Shown here: positions 16,475 through 25,144 of the stretch, in pieces
Layout of the letters: every line of letters begins with the position of its first letter
Numbering within the stretch: position 1 is the first letter of the stretch
NCBI RefSeq assembly: GCF_016804325.1
Contig: NZ_CP043627.1
Span: forward strand, 4,167,001 to 4,231,000
Direction: 5' to 3'
From: Methylobacterium aquaticum
GTDB lineage: Bacteria > Pseudomonadota > Alphaproteobacteria > Rhizobiales > Beijerinckiaceae
Length of the DNA stretch: 64,000 bases
Position numbers and translations under genes: made by a program
The notes under the pieces: model-generated
What the model was told of the DNA's origin: nothing
Databases searched by the model: none
What the model saw: only the letters and a program-made list of their open reading frames with translations

Positions 16475-17410
16475 ATGAAAGCGTTTGCCGCCGCCCTGCT
16501 CGTCTCGGGACTTCTCGCCGCGATCCCGGCGAAGGCCGGCGAGATCGCCGTGATCGTCAAGACGGTGAACTCGACCTTCTGGCAGAACGTCCAGAAGGGC
16601 GCCGAGACCGCCATGAAGGACGTGCAGGGCCACACCCTGACCTTCCAGGGCCCGGCCGCCGAATCGGCCATCGCCGACCAGGTCAACATGGTGGAGAACG
16701 CCGTCAACCGGCGCGTCGCCGGCATCGTGCTGGCGCCCTCCGATCCCGACGCCCTGGTGCCGGCGGTCAAGAAGGCCTGGGAGGCGCGGATCCCGGTGGT
16801 GATCCTCGATTCCGGCCTCGCGAAGGGGGCGGAGGCGTATTACCAGTCGTTCCTCGCCACCGACAACCGCAAGGCCGGGGAACTGGCCGCTCGCGCCCTC
16901 ATCGAGCGGACCGGCCCGGAGGGCAAGATCGCGGTGATGTCCTACGTCGCCGGCACCGGCTCGGAGGTCGGCCGCGTCGGCGGCTTCACCGATTACGTGA
17001 AGGCGCATTCGAAGCTCCGGATCGTCGGGCCGTACTACTCGCAATCCCAGATGGCGACGGCGCTGAACCAGACCGCCGACGTGCTCGCCGCCCATCCCGA
17101 CCTCAAGGGCCTCTTCGGCGCCAACGAGCCCACCGCCATCGGCATGGGCCGGGCCCTCAAGCAGGCCGGCCGGGCCGACAAGGTCGCCGCCGTCGGCTTC
17201 GACGGCAACCAGGACCTCCAGGACTTCGTCAAGGACGGAACCCTGGCGGCGATCGTCGTCCAGGGCTCGTTCCGGATGGGGGAACTGGGGGTCGCGACGG
17301 TCGCCAAGGTGCTCGCCAGGCAGAAGGTGGAGAAGTTCATCGATACCGGCGTGGTCCTGGTGACGAAGGAGAATATCGGGACGGAGGACGCGAAGAACGT
17401 GCTGTATTGA
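16475..17410 (+). CDS. Sugar ABC importer periplasmic binding protein (RbsB type)
   Basis: 311 residues with a Sec signal peptide (MKAFAAALLVSGLLAAIPAKA). The mature protein has the type 1 sugar-binding fold: AVIVKTVNSTFWQNVQKGAE, IVLAPSDPDALVPAVKKAWE, PVVILDSGL and GLFGANEPTAIGMGRAL with AAVGFDGNQ. GGAGGGG precedes the ATG. The ligand is inferred from neighbours to be a 6-deoxy sugar or pentose. A 173-bp repeat follows it within the operon. Confidence 0.88.
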   Translation: MKAFAAALLVSGLLAAIPAKAGEIAVIVKTVNSTFWQNVQKGAETAMKDVQGHTLTFQGPAAESAIADQVNMVENAVNRRVAGIVLAPSDPDALVPAVKKAWEARIPVVILDSGLAKGAEAYYQSFLATDNRKAGELAARALIERTGPEGKIAVMSYVAGTGSEVGRVGGFTDYVKAHSKLRIVGPYYSQSQMATALNQTADVLAAHPDLKGLFGANEPTAIGMGRALKQAGRADKVAAVGFDGNQDLQDFVKDGTLAAIVVQGSFRMGELGVATVAKVLARQKVEKFIDTGVVLVTKENIGTEDAKNVLY

Positions 17411-17429
17411 GCGCGTCGCACGAGCGTAT

Positions 17430-17602
17430 GAACCCTCCCCCTCTGCGGGGGAGGGTGGTCCCTGCGTCAGCAGGGGCCGGGAGAGGGGCAGCGCGACGAT
17501 TCTGGGTTGGCGCTCGTCACCATGGTCGCGACCTCTCCGGAAGCCGCGTCCCCTCTCCCGGCCTGCTCCGCAGGCCACCCTCCCCCGCAAAGGGGGAGGG
17601 TT
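17430..17602 (+). repeat. Interspersed repeat family A, copy 1
   Basis: About 173 bp bounded by AACCCTCCCCC and GGGGGAGGGTT and containing several nested GC-rich stems. Nearly the whole sequence recurs in the same orientation at 24942-25115, with differences mainly in the middle. It sits between the binding-protein and aldose dehydrogenase genes, so it lies inside the sugar operon. Confidence 0.85.
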
Positions 17603-17665
17603 TGCGACGGCCGCCATCGCCGGCTCACCCGACCGGATCCGCTACCCCTATCCCCAAGGACCCCC

Positions 17666-18664
17666 ATGCACCCCGCCACCCCCCGCCGCCACGCCCGCAC
17701 CGGGCTGACCCTCACCGCCCTCGGGCTCGGCGGCGCGCAGATGGGCGGCCTGTTCCAGGCGACGACCCTCGACGAGGCCGCCGGCGCCTTCCGGGCGGCC
17801 TGGGAGCGGGGCGTGCGCACTTACGACACCGCGCCGTTCTACGGCTTCACCCGCGCGGAGCGCCGTCTCGGCACGCTGCTCACCGAGGAGCCGCGCGACG
17901 CCTACGTCGTCAGCACCAAGGTCGGCCGCGTGATGGTGCCCGACCCGAGCGTCGGCGCGATGGAGGAGGGCTACGCCGAGCCGCTGCCCTTCCGCCCGGC
18001 CTTCGACTACAGCCATGACGGCGTGCTGCGCTCCTTCGAGGCGAGCCGGCAGCGCCTCGGCATCCTCGACCCCGACATCCTCTACGTCCACGATATCGGC
18101 CGCGTCACCCATGGCGAGCGCCACGCCCATCATTGGGAGCAACTGACGGCGGGCGGCGGCTTCCGGGCGCTGACACGGCTGCGCGAGGAGGGGGCGGTGC
18201 GGGCGATCGGGCTCGGCGTCAACGAGTGGGAGATCGTCGCCGAGGCCATAGAGGTGGCCGATCTCGACCTCTGTATGCTCGCCGGCCGCTACACGCTGCT
18301 GGAGCAGGACAGCCTGACGCTGATGGACGAATGCGCCCGCCGCGGCATCGGGATCGCGGTGGCCGGCGCCTTCAATTCCGGGCTGCTCGCCGGGCAGAAC
18401 ACCTACAACTACGCCGAGGCGCCCCCCGCCCTCGTGGCCCGGACGCAAGCCCTGCGGGCGGCCTGCGCCGAGGAGGGCGTGCGGCTCGAGGCGGCGGCGC
18501 TGCAATTCCCCCTGCTGCATCCGGCCGCCCTCACCGTCGTCACCGGCGCCCGCGACGCCGCGCAGGTCGAGGCCAACGCCGCCCGGTTCGCGGACCCGAT
18601 CCCCGAGGGGTTCTGGGCCCGGCTGAAGGCGCGCGGCCTGATCCACGAAGCCGCCCCGGTCTGA
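17666..18664 (+). CDS. Aldo/keto reductase, aldose (L-fucose type) dehydrogenase
   Basis: 332 residues. The AKR barrel starts GLTLTALGLGGAQMGGLF and has the catalytic tetrad pattern: Asp and Tyr in YDTAPFYG, Lys in VSTKVGR, His in DILYVHDIG. The C-terminal half includes GAFNSGLLAG. It resembles the D-threo-aldose/L-fucose/pyridoxal 4-dehydrogenase branch, which oxidises sugars at C1 to lactones with NAD(P). The next gene is a lactonase and the one after a mutarotase, so sugar oxidation is the likely role. The ATG at 17666 begins the family homology; the upstream sequence in frame is the repeat. Confidence 0.82.
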   Translation: MHPATPRRHARTGLTLTALGLGGAQMGGLFQATTLDEAAGAFRAAWERGVRTYDTAPFYGFTRAERRLGTLLTEEPRDAYVVSTKVGRVMVPDPSVGAMEEGYAEPLPFRPAFDYSHDGVLRSFEASRQRLGILDPDILYVHDIGRVTHGERHAHHWEQLTAGGGFRALTRLREEGAVRAIGLGVNEWEIVAEAIEVADLDLCMLAGRYTLLEQDSLTLMDECARRGIGIAVAGAFNSGLLAGQNTYNYAEAPPALVARTQALRAACAEEGVRLEAAALQFPLLHPAALTVVTGARDAAQVEANAARFADPIPEGFWARLKARGLIHEAAPV

Positions 18665-18668
18665 CATC

Positions 18669-19490
18669 ATGCGCATCGACGCCCATCACCACCTCTGGCG
18701 CATCGCCGACCGGGCCGGCCAGTGGCCGCCGCCGGACCTCGCGGCGATCCACCGCGACTTCACCCTCGGCGACCTGGCGCCTATGCTCGCCGCCGGCGGC
18801 ATCGACGGCACCGTGCTGGTCCAGACCCTGGAGGACGAGGCCGAGACGGATGCGATGCTGGCACTCGCCGCCCGCGCGCCCGTCATCCGCGGCGTCGTCG
18901 GCTGGACCGACCTGAAGGCGCCGGACGCGCCGGCAGCCATCGCGCGGCTCGCCCGCGACCCGCACCTGAAGGGCTTGCGCCCGATGCTGCAGGATAATCC
19001 GGACGATTCCTGGATCGCCGACCCTCTCCTCGCGCCGGCCGTCGACGCGATGGTGGCCCACGACCTCGCCTTCGACGCCCTGGTGCGGCCGCGCCAGCTC
19101 GACGCCCTGCTGACCTTCGCCACCCGCCATCCGACCTTGCGCATCGTCGTCGATCACGGCGCGAAGCCGGAGATCGCGGCGGGCGGCACGCCCGGATGGC
19201 GCGAGGCGATGGCCGCGCTCGCCGCCCGGCCCAACGTCCGGTGCAAGCTCTCCGGCCTCCTGACCGAGGCGGGGACGAGGGGGGCGGAGGCCGTGCGCCC
19301 CTGTGCCGAGGCGATCCTGGACCTGTTCGGGCCCGCCCGGGTGCTGTGGGGCAGCGACTGGCCGGTGCTGAACCTCGCAGGCTCCTACGAGGGCTGGCTG
19401 CGGCAATGCCGGGACCTGGTGCCGCCCGCCGATCACGACGCGGTGTTCGGCGGCAATGCGATCTCCTTCTATAAACTCGATCACGCGTGA
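18669..19490 (+). CDS. Amidohydrolase-family sugar lactonase (L-fuconolactonase-like)
   Basis: 273 residues. Family signs are MRIDAHHHLW with the metal HxH, LKGLRPMLQ, VVDHGAKPEIA with the barrel His, and VLWGSDWPVLNL with the catalytic Asp. Relatives hydrolyse L-fucono-1,5-lactone, L-rhamnono-lactone or 4-sulfomuconolactone. It is 4 bp after the aldose dehydrogenase gene and 12 bp before the mutarotase. This order supports lactone opening as step two of an oxidative deoxy-sugar route. The dehydratase and later steps are not in the window. Confidence 0.85.
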   Translation: MRIDAHHHLWRIADRAGQWPPPDLAAIHRDFTLGDLAPMLAAGGIDGTVLVQTLEDEAETDAMLALAARAPVIRGVVGWTDLKAPDAPAAIARLARDPHLKGLRPMLQDNPDDSWIADPLLAPAVDAMVAHDLAFDALVRPRQLDALLTFATRHPTLRIVVDHGAKPEIAAGGTPGWREAMAALAARPNVRCKLSGLLTEAGTRGAEAVRPCAEAILDLFGPARVLWGSDWPVLNLAGSYEGWLRQCRDLVPPADHDAVFGGNAISFYKLDHA

Positions 19491-19502
19491 GGAGCGGCTG
19501 AG

Positions 19503-19832
19503 ATGCAACGCATGGGCATGGTCATCGGCGTGAACCCGGACCAGATCGCGACCTACAAGCGCCTGCACGAGGCGGTGTGGCCGGAGGTGCTGGACCTCAT
19601 CGGCCGCTGCAACATCCGCAACTACACGATCTTCCTGCGCGAGCCGGAGAACCTGCTGTTCGGCACCTGGGAATACCACGGCACCGACTTCGCGGCCGAC
19701 ATGGCCAAAATGGCGGCCGACGCGAAGAACCAGGAATGGTGGACCCTGACCATCCCGTGCCAGCGGCCCTTCGAGAGCCGCGCCGAGGGCGAGTGGTGGG
19801 CGATGATGGAAGAGGTGTTCCACCACGATTGA
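19503..19832 (+). CDS. rhaM: L-rhamnose/L-fucose mutarotase (RhaM family)
   Basis: 109 residues, matching the family size of about 104-110. Conserved points are the start MGMVIGVNPDQIATYKRLH, the Tyr/His region AVWPEVLDLI, NYTIFL, and a Trp pair (EWWTLTIPCQRP). The enzyme speeds exchange between the alpha and beta anomers of L-rhamnose or L-fucose. This feeds the correct anomer to the dehydrogenase encoded two genes upstream. It closes the sugar operon. Confidence 0.85.
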   Translation: MQRMGMVIGVNPDQIATYKRLHEAVWPEVLDLIGRCNIRNYTIFLREPENLLFGTWEYHGTDFAADMAKMAADAKNQEWWTLTIPCQRPFESRAEGEWWAMMEEVFHHD

Positions 19833-19842
19833 GCGGCCGCGC

Positions 19843-20085
19843 TCACCCGTCGCCGCGGGTAAGTCCCGCCTGGATCGCGGCGGCGAGGTCCGCCTCCGGC
19901 ATCGCCTGCCACGCCTCGGCGAGGGACAGCCGCACCGAATGCGCGCCGCCCGACGGCGTGCAGACCACCGCCCGACGCCCCGGGCTGGCGAGCTTGTCCT
20001 TCGCCGCCTCCGGCATGTCGGCGAGCGCCTCGATGCAGGTCCAGGCGGTGCCGTCCGGGGTGGTCACGTCGCGCTGTTCGCTCAT
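19843..20085 (-). CDS. Small conserved-looking protein of unknown function
   Basis: 80 residues starting MSEQRDVTTPDGTAWTCIEA and containing PSGGAHSVRLSLAEAW. No signal, membrane helix or known motif was seen. It reads like a soluble protein with balanced charge. The start at 20085 was chosen over an upstream GC-rich extension full of Arg. It converges with the mutarotase gene, 10 bp apart. Confidence 0.5.
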   Translation of the reverse strand: MSEQRDVTTPDGTAWTCIEALADMPEAAKDKLASPGRRAVVCTPSGGAHSVRLSLAEAWQAMPEADLAAAIQAGLTRGDG

Positions 20086-20390
20086 GGTGTCGGTGTCGCT
20101 CCGGATCGCGGGTGCCGGCTCCGAGCCGGCCGCCCGGCGGGCAACCCCGAACCGGGCCGAAGGGTTTCCGCGGCGGTGCCGCGAGGCGTCCGGACGAAGC
20201 CGCATCCGGCGCTTCGGCCCGGCATCGCCCCGGGACCACCGGGGGCGAATCGCGGCGAATACGTTGAGGCCGCAGCCGAATGGCCCCCGATCCTTCGCTG
20301 CCCCATGAATTGCTCAAGGTCAGAAACGTAACGGATACTTAACATCGGTGCATTCATGGTATCGTCAATTGGTGGCGGGCGGATGCGGCG
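20086..20390. other. Intergenic region upstream of a chemoreceptor gene
   Basis: About 305 bp without a convincing gene. The last 70 bp before the chemoreceptor (AAACGTAACGGATACTTAAC and on) are clearly less GC-rich than the surroundings and probably hold its promoter. No box pair was assigned. Confidence 0.4.
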
Positions 20391-22394
20391 ATGCTTGGGA
20401 ATTTCATGATTCGTACGCGGCTTTATGCCGGATTTGGTTCATTGGTCCTGATCTCCGCTGCGATAGGCGGTTTTTCGATCAGTCAGCAATCGCAAATTCG
20501 CGATCAATACGAGCATAGGGCCAGACTCGAGAGTGTCGCCCGCAAGGTCCTGGCGGTCCAGGGGGCGTCGACCGCGCTGACGGGCGAATCCGAGCAGTAC
20601 AAGCTCGCCCCCGATCCCGCGAAGATCGTCTCGATGCAGCGGGCGCGGGAGACCATCGAGGAGAGCAGCCAGCATCTTGCCGAGGTCGCGGTCTCCGAGG
20701 AGCGCCGCAAGCTCTATGAAGGCTTGCGGGACCATGCGCGCCAGCTGACGCCGGAACTCGAGCGGCTGATCGCCGCCGGCCGCGCCATGGCGGAGGCGAA
20801 GGCGACCCTGTTCCCCGGCGGCGACGAGCTGACGCGGGCGACCTCCGCCCTGGTGGCCGACATGCGCGCCCGCGGCAACGACGCCCAGATCCTGCAGGCG
20901 GCCGTGACCGAGGGCGCGATGCTGCTGGTCCGCGTCGCCAACTGGCGCTTCCTCGCCGTGCGCGACGCCAAGGGCCCGGCGACCTTCGCCGCCAACGCCG
21001 CCAAGGCGGAGGCGGCGCTCAAGGCCATGCGCGGGCTCGATCCGGCGGGAACCTTCGCCCAGCCCATCCTGGCCGTCGACCGGGCGCTCGCCGCCTACGC
21101 CACGGCCTTCCACGCCTTCGCCACCGCCCTGGCGAACAGCGAGACGGCGTTCGCCACCGGCATCAAGCCCCATGCCGCCGCGATCGAGACGGCGGCGGCC
21201 GCCGTGCGGACCCGGATCGAGACGGCCGTCACCGAGAGCGAGGCCGCCACGCAGGCCGTGGCGGCGCGGACCCGGGCGATCCAGCTCGCCCTGATCGCCG
21301 TCGCCCTGGTCCTCGGCGGCGGCCTCGCCGTCCTGATCGCCCGCGGCATCGTCCGGCCGATCGGCGGGATGACCGCGGCGATGAAGCGGCTGGCGCACGG
21401 AGAGACCGACCTCGCCGTGCCGTCCCGCGATGCGCGCGACGAGATGGGCGAGATGGCCCAGGCGGTCGAGGTCTTCCGCCAGAACGCCATCGCCCGCATC
21501 GCGCTCGAGGAGCAGCAGCGCGACGAGCAATCCGCCCGCGAGCGCCGCGCCGACCGGGTCGATCAGCTGGTGCGGGGCTTCCAGCACCGGGTCGCGGGCG
21601 CGCTCGAGATCGTCACCTCGGCCGCGACCGAACTCGACGCCACCGCCCGCACCATGACGGGCGTCGCCGACACCACCAGCACCCAGGCCCAGGCCTCCAG
21701 CGGCACCGCCGAGCAGGCCTCCGCCAGCGTCCAGATGGTCGCGGCGGCGGCCGAGGAGATGGTGTCCTCGCTCCACGAGATCGAGCGGCAGGTGCTGCGC
21801 TCGAACGAGGTCGCCGGCACGGCCGCCCGCGAGGCCGCGGCGACCGATGCCGCCATGACGAGCCTGAGCGCCGCCGCCACGCAGATCGGTGCCGCCGTGG
21901 CGACGATCACCGCCATCGCCGACCAGACCAACCTGCTCGCGCTCAACGCCACGATCGAGGCGGCGCGGGCCGGTGCGGCGGGACGGGGCTTTGCGGTCGT
22001 AGCCGCCGAGGTGAAGGAGCTCGCCGCCCAGACCTCCCGGGCGACGGTCGAGATCGGCGGCCAGATCACGGCGATCCAGGCCGCCACCGGCCAGGCGGCC
22101 GGCGCCATCGGACAGATCGGCCAGACCATCGCGGCCATCAACGAGATCAGCGGCATGATCGCCGCCACGGTGACCGAGCAGACCGCCGCGACGACCGAGA
22201 TCTCGCGCAACGCCTCGCAGGCGGCCCGGGGCACCCAGGACGTGAGCGCCGCGATGGCCGGCGTCCTCGGCTCGGCCGGCGAGACCGGCAGCGCCGCCTC
22301 GCAGGTGCTGATGGCGGCGGCCGAGCTCGCCACCCAGTCGCTCACCGTCAAGCAGGAGGTCGACGGCTTCCTGCGCGACATCCAGGCGGCCTGA
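20391..22394 (+). CDS. Membrane methyl-accepting chemotaxis protein
   Basis: 667 residues. The first membrane helix is at about 10-30. A periplasmic helical sensor of roughly 250 residues follows and resembles the HBM type. The second helix is near 300-320, and a HAMP domain reads [21 protein letters not shown]. The signalling tip is intact: [23 protein letters not shown] and [15 protein letters not shown]. It would relay ligand binding to CheA/CheW and control swimming. ATG at 20391 is used; a second ATG five codons later is possible. No other chemotaxis genes are nearby except the convergent receptor. Confidence 0.9.
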   Translation: MLGNFMIRTRLYAGFGSLVLISAAIGGFSISQQSQIRDQYEHRARLESVARKVLAVQGASTALTGESEQYKLAPDPAKIVSMQRARETIEESSQHLAEVAVSEERRKLYEGLRDHARQLTPELERLIAAGRAMAEAKATLFPGGDELTRATSALVADMRARGNDAQILQAAVTEGAMLLVRVANWRFLAVRDAKGPATFAANAAKAEAALKAMRGLDPAGTFAQPILAVDRALAAYATAFHAFATALANSETAFATGIKPHAAAIETAAAAVRTRIETAVTESEAATQAVAARTRAIQLALIAVALVLGGGLAVLIARGIVRPIGGMTAAMKRLAHGETDLAVPSRDARDEMGEMAQAVEVFRQNAIARIALEEQQRDEQSARERRADRVDQLVRGFQHRVAGALEIVTSAATELDATARTMTGVADTTSTQAQASSGTAEQASASVQMVAAAAEEMVSSLHEIERQVLRSNEVAGTAAREAAATDAAMTSLSAAATQIGAAVATITAIADQTNLLALNATIEAARAGAAGRGFAVVAAEVKELAAQTSRATVEIGGQITAIQAATGQAAGAIGQIGQTIAAINEISGMIAATVTEQTAATTEISRNASQAARGTQDVSAAMAGVLGSAGETGSAASQVLMAAAELATQSLTVKQEVDGFLRDIQAA

Positions 22395-22402
22395 CGCGGC
22401 AT

Positions 22403-22478
22403 GCGGGGCGGGACGTGCCCGTCTCGCCCCGCCATCCGATCGATCGCGCCCCCGCCGCGGCCAAGGTGGCGGGGGCGC
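22403..22478. terminator. Two strong hairpins between convergent chemoreceptor genes
   Basis: Hairpin 1 (22403-22432) pairs GCGGGGCGGGACG with CGTCTCGCCCCGC around a 4-nt loop. Hairpin 2 (22446-22478) pairs GCGCCCCCGCC with GGCGGGGGCGC around 11 nt. They lie between the 3' ends of convergent genes and probably stop transcription from both sides. Confidence 0.55.
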
Positions 22479-22532
22479 CTGGTTTCGAAGTCCGCTCTTC
22501 GAGAAAGACCCGGCCGGATGCCGGCTCTCGCG

Positions 22533-23870
22533 TCACGCCGCCCGGATCTCGCCCAGGAACACGCCCACCGCCGCGCTCATCGCCTCCGCCTGCCGGCCGA
22601 GGTCGCGGGTGGTGTCGGCGACGTGGGTGGCGGCCTCGGCGGTGCCGCCGGCATCCTCGCGCACCCGGTCGATCAGGCGGGCGACCTCGTCGGTGCCGGC
22701 GCTGACGTCGCGGGTGCTGCGGGCGATCTCGGCGGTGGCGGCGCTCTGCTCCTCGACCGCGGCGCTGATCATCGCGCTGCTCTCGCTGACCTGGCCGATC
22801 GTCCGGCGGATGCGGGCGATCGCCTCGACCGAGCCGTCCGCCGCCGCCCGCATGGTGTCGATCTGCCCGGTGATCGTCCCGGTGGCGCGGGCGGTCTGCT
22901 GGGCCAGGGCCTTCACCTCCGCGGCGACAACCGCGAAGCCGCGGCCTGCGCTTCCGGCGCGCGAGGCTTCGATGGTGGCGTTGAGCGCCAGCAGGTTGGT
23001 CTGCGTGGCGATGGACGAGATCATTGTGACCACCTCGCCGATCTGCGCCACCGCCCCAGCGAGGGATGCGACCTGCGCGGCCACCGCATCGGACTGCGCC
23101 ACCGCATCCGCCGCCACCGCGTGGGAGCGGCCGACCTCGCCGGCGATCTCGGCGATCGCCGCGCGCAGCTGCTCGGCGGAGCGGGCCACCTGCTCGGTGC
23201 CGGCCGAGGCCTCGATCACCGCCGCCGCGACGGCGGTCGCCGCCTCGGTCGAGTGCGCGGCGTTGCGCGACAAGGCCCCGACGGTGCCGTCGAGGGCGCG
23301 GGTCCGGTCGGCGACCACGCCGATCGCCGCGAGCACGCGCGCCTCGAAGGCCTGGGCCAGGGCGGCGGTGGCGCTGCGCCGGCTCGCCTGCTCGGCTTGC
23401 GCGTAGGTCTCGAGCAGCACTTCCAGGTCGAGCCAGGCCGCCCGGGTGAGCGCGCCCTGGAGCGCCGCCGCGTCCTTGCCCGCGAACAGACGGCGCGGCC
23501 CGCCGAGGCCCAGCGCCTCGGCAAGGCCCGCCGTCACCGTGGCATGGCAGATCGCGACCGCGTAGGCCGGCACCTGTCTGGCATAGAAGACCGAGGCGAG
23601 GCGCTCGGCCGAGGCGGTGAAGTCCGGGCCGAAATCGCCGCTCACCACCCGCATCCAATGGGCGACCCGGGCCGCGTGCACGTCCGGATCGCGCAGGGTC
23701 TCCTGGATCTCCGGCCAGTCCGCGAAGCGGGCGTTCCAGTCGGCGAGAAGCCCCGGCAGGCGCTCCCGCGCGAAGCCGCCGAGGCTGCGCAGCCGGACGA
23801 CGTCGTCGTCCGTAAGGCCGAAAGTGGCGAAGCGCCGGGCTTGCGCGGCGGCGACGAGCGTCTGATCCAT
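22533..23870 (-). CDS. Soluble globin-coupled chemoreceptor (HemAT-like)
   Basis: 445 residues and no membrane helix. Residues 1-170 look like a protoglobin/globin sensor: [42 protein letters not shown], and [13 protein letters not shown] with H109 as the likely proximal heme ligand. The rest is a methyl-accepting signalling domain with [20 protein letters not shown] and [14 protein letters not shown]. Such proteins sense oxygen in the cytoplasm and steer aerotaxis. The globin call is from pattern only. Confidence 0.75.
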   Translation of the reverse strand: MDQTLVAAAQARRFATFGLTDDDVVRLRSLGGFARERLPGLLADWNARFADWPEIQETLRDPDVHAARVAHWMRVVSGDFGPDFTASAERLASVFYARQVPAYAVAICHATVTAGLAEALGLGGPRRLFAGKDAAALQGALTRAAWLDLEVLLETYAQAEQASRRSATAALAQAFEARVLAAIGVVADRTRALDGTVGALSRNAAHSTEAATAVAAAVIEASAGTEQVARSAEQLRAAIAEIAGEVGRSHAVAADAVAQSDAVAAQVASLAGAVAQIGEVVTMISSIATQTNLLALNATIEASRAGSAGRGFAVVAAEVKALAQQTARATGTITGQIDTMRAAADGSVEAIARIRRTIGQVSESSAMISAAVEEQSAATAEIARSTRDVSAGTDEVARLIDRVREDAGGTAEAATHVADTTRDLGRQAEAMSAAVGVFLGEIRAA

Positions 23871-23887
23871 GGCTCAGTTGCACCTAT

Positions 23888-24886
23888 TCAGGTGTGCAAC
23901 TTATGCGAGTTGTCGCGATAATTTTCGGTTACCGCCGATCCACCGGACGATTCGGTATCGGGATGAGGACCGGCCGCGAGGCTGCGGGCGCAGTCGGCGA
24001 TCTGCCGGCGCAGCCAGGCATGATCGGGATGACGCTCGACCCGCCGGGCCCAGACCAGGGCCGAGCGGGTGACCGGCAGGTCCGGATCCGCCGGCAGAGC
24101 GGCGCAGGCGACCGGATGCACCATGGCGAGGGTGCGGGCGATCCGCTCGGCCATCACCGCCACCAGGTCGGAGCGGGCGAGGATCGGTGCCGCCGACAGG
24201 AACGGCGCCGCCATCGCGACCCGGCGCGGCGGCAGGCCCCGCCTCGCCAGGATGCCGTCGAGGAAGCCGACATCGTCGCCGGTCGAGGAGACGACGAGGT
24301 GCGACAGCTCGGCCAGGCGCGCGTAGGTGAGGGGCGCGGCCAGGCCCGGATGCCCGCGCCGGGCGACGACGGCGAACCCGTCCCGGATCAGCGTGGTGGT
24401 GCCGAAGCGCTCGCCCTCGACCCGGCCGGGCGCGACGATCGCGAGATCGACGTCGCCGCGATCCAGGAGGTCGTCGACCCGCACGGTGCCGCTCGGGCTC
24501 ATGTGCAGGCTCAGGCGAGGCGCCCGGCTCCCGATCCATTCGGCGATCGGAGCGGCCAGCACCACGGCGGCGGTGTTGTTGAGGACCAGGCGAAACCGCG
24601 CGGTCGAGGTGGCGGGATCGAACCGGTCCTGGTGCAGGGCGCCTTCGATTTCGGCCAGCGCCCGGCGCACCGGCCCGGCGAGGTCGAGGGCCCGGGGCGT
24701 CGGGCTCATGCCCTCGGGCCCGCGCACGAACAATTCGTCGTCGAGCGCCCGGCGCAGCCGCTGCAGCGCGTGGCTCACCGCCGACTGGCTCAGGCCCAGC
24801 CGCTCGCCCGCGCGCGTCACGTGGCGCTCGCGCATGATCGCGTCGAACACGATGAGGAGCTTGAAGTCGAACGCGTCCCAGTTCAC
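23888..24886 (-). CDS. LysR-type transcriptional regulator, NodD-like
   Basis: 332 residues. The N-terminal helix-turn-helix reads FDFKLLIVFDAIMRERHVTRA, LGLSQSAVSHALQRLRRAL and DELFVRGPEGMSPTPRA. The C-terminal half is the two-lobed PBP-like effector domain. A GTG at 24886 was chosen because it starts the family pattern NWDAFDFKLL; reading further upstream needs a TTG at the edge of a repeat and adds a Pro-rich stretch. It is 17 bp from the chemoreceptor gene start. Its target is unknown; oxalate decarboxylase lies on the other side of a repeat. Confidence 0.85.
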   Translation of the reverse strand: MNWDAFDFKLLIVFDAIMRERHVTRAGERLGLSQSAVSHALQRLRRALDDELFVRGPEGMSPTPRALDLAGPVRRALAEIEGALHQDRFDPATSTARFRLVLNNTAAVVLAAPIAEWIGSRAPRLSLHMSPSGTVRVDDLLDRGDVDLAIVAPGRVEGERFGTTTLIRDGFAVVARRGHPGLAAPLTYARLAELSHLVVSSTGDDVGFLDGILARRGLPPRRVAMAAPFLSAAPILARSDLVAVMAERIARTLAMVHPVACAALPADPDLPVTRSALVWARRVERHPDHAWLRRQIADCARSLAAGPHPDTESSGGSAVTENYRDNSHKLHT

Positions 24887-24941
24887 GGGCGCGGGTTGTA
24901 GCGGAGCGGCGGGGCGGGGGATAGGCGGAGCGCGACGGATC

Positions 24942-25115
24942 AACCCTCCCCCCTCTGCGGGGGAGGGTGGACCCTGCGTCAGCAGGGGCCGGGAGAGGGG
25001 CAGCGCGACGATGCCGGGTGTGGCGCCCTTTGTGACGGTCGCGACGTCTCCGGAAGCGGCGTCCCCTCTCCCGGCCTGCTCCGCAGGCCACCCTCCCCCG
25101 CAATGGGGGAGGGTT
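24942..25115 (+). repeat. Interspersed repeat family A, copy 2
   Basis: Same 170-bp repeat as at 17430-17602, same orientation, bounded by AACCCTCCCCC and GGGGGAGGGTT. Shared blocks include CTGCGTCAGCAGGGGCCGGG and GGCCTGCTCCGCAGGCCACC. It lies between the LysR gene and the oxalate decarboxylase gene. Confidence 0.85.
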
Positions 25116-25144
25116 CAGGCGCCCGAGTCGCGACCTGCTTCGCC

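Noticed and set aside
24887..24943. TTG start for the LysR regulator at the edge of the repeat
   Set aside because: TTG is rare as a start, the added residues are Pro-rich with no family match, and a GTG begins the conserved LysR pattern.
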